Source of the DNA: an uncultured Eubacteriales bacterium
GTDB lineage: Bacteria; Bacillota; Clostridia; Oscillospirales; Oscillospiraceae
Direction: 5' to 3'
DNA length: 5,705 bases
Assembly: GCA_900555735.1 (NCBI GenBank)
Contig: USMI01000128.1
Span: 1-5,705 of the forward strand
The notes below the pieces were generated by a model. The model saw only the letters and a list, made by a program, of their open reading frames with translations, made no database searches and was not told the DNA's origin. Position numbers and translations under genes: made by a program. Shown in pieces: positions 5,250 to 5,705 of this stretch. Positions within the stretch are counted from its first letter, which is position 1, and every line of letters starts with the position of its first letter.

Positions 5250-5705
5250 TTACTCCTCGTCCTCAGCTTCCTCGTCGGCAGCGGGAGTCAGCAGAGCGCG
5301 GATGGACAGGGAAATCTTCTGCTTCTCTTCGTCGATGGCAGTGATCTTGGCGTCCACCATCTGGCCCTCGGACAGGACGTCACCGGGCTTCTCGATGCGG
5401 CGGTCAGCGATCTGGGAAATGTGGATCAGGCCATCCACGCCGGGCACGACCTCAGCGAAAGCGCCGAAGGCCATCAGCTTCACGATGCGGACGTTGGCAA
5501 CGTCGCCCACCTTATAGGTCTCCATGAACTTATCCCAAGGATTGCAGGAGTGATCCTTCACGCCCAGAGAGATCTTGCGCTTCTCGGGATCGAAGGAGAT
5601 GACATACACGTCCAGAGGATCGCCAACAGAGACGACCTCGGCGGGATTCTTGATGCGGCTCCAGCTCAGCTCGGAGATGTGGACCATGCCGTCCACGCCG
5701 CCGAT
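5250..5705 (-). CDS. S1 RNA-binding domain protein, C-terminal part (ribosomal protein S1 or IspH-S1 fusion)
   Basis: The frame is open to the right edge and encodes the last 151 residues. There are two S1 (OB-fold) repeats. The first is partial and enters at GGVDGMVHISELSW (2-15), ending at KRKISLGVKD (42-51). The second is complete at about 66-137, with VGDVANVRIVKLMAFGAFAE, GVDGLIHISQIADRR (89-103) and KQKISLSIRAL (128-138). The protein ends in an acidic tail (DEEAEDEE). Such tandem repeats bind mRNA, as in ribosomal protein S1. In many Clostridia they are fused to the isoprenoid enzyme IspH, and only sequence beyond the edge could tell which applies. The GTG at 5696 is an internal valine inside the repeat, not a start. 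Codon choice looks biased to a restricted set, which fits a highly expressed gene. The gene converges on the EIIC-like gene. Confidence 0.9.
   Translation of the reverse strand: MGGVDGMVHISELSWSRIKNPAEVVSVGDPLDVYVISFDPEKRKISLGVKDHSCNPWDKFMETYKVGDVANVRIVKLMAFGAFAEVVPGVDGLIHISQIADRRIEKPGDVLSEGQMVDAKITAIDEEKQKISLSIRALLTPAADEEAEDEE

Overview
The window looks like chromosomal DNA from a GC-rich, low-motility-type Firmicute of the Oscillospiraceae/Ruminococcaceae kind (gut Clostridia). This is an inference. It rests on a YmfF/YmfH-type M16 peptidase pair, a NiaR-type niacin repressor, consensus sigma-A promoters, strong AGGAGG ribosome binding sites and GC-rich codon use. No mobile element, CRISPR array, tRNA or rRNA is visible.

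Layout: positions 1-3268 hold a leftward three-gene operon. Transcription order is an HxxEH-less M16 peptidase homologue (3268-1997), a zinc-site-containing M16 peptidase (2003-720, overlapping the first by 7 bp) and lgt (704 to beyond the left edge). Lgt is prolipoprotein diacylglyceryl transferase. A divergent AT-rich control region (3269-3417) separates this operon from a rightward pair: niaR (3418-3936), and a polytopic membrane protein of the PTS_EIIC_2/PfoR-like type (4039-5145). The right edge holds the C-terminal part of a leftward S1-domain protein (5705-5250). It converges on the membrane protein gene, and two perfect hairpins lie between them.

The most notable element is the 102-bp gap between niaR and the membrane protein gene. 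It contains a promoter with two perfect consensus hexamers (TTGACA, 16 bp, TATAAT). From inside the -10 box and across the predicted start point runs a 38-bp near-perfect inverted repeat. Its core is two tandem copies of GACAnnTGTC separated by TT. The simplest reading is that NiaR binds here and shuts off the membrane protein gene when niacin is plentiful, which makes that protein a candidate niacin or NAD-precursor uptake protein rather than a sugar permease. The same repeat is followed by a T-rich run, so for transcripts reading through from niaR it could also act as an intrinsic terminator. Transcripts from the internal promoter start within the left arm and could not form the full stem.
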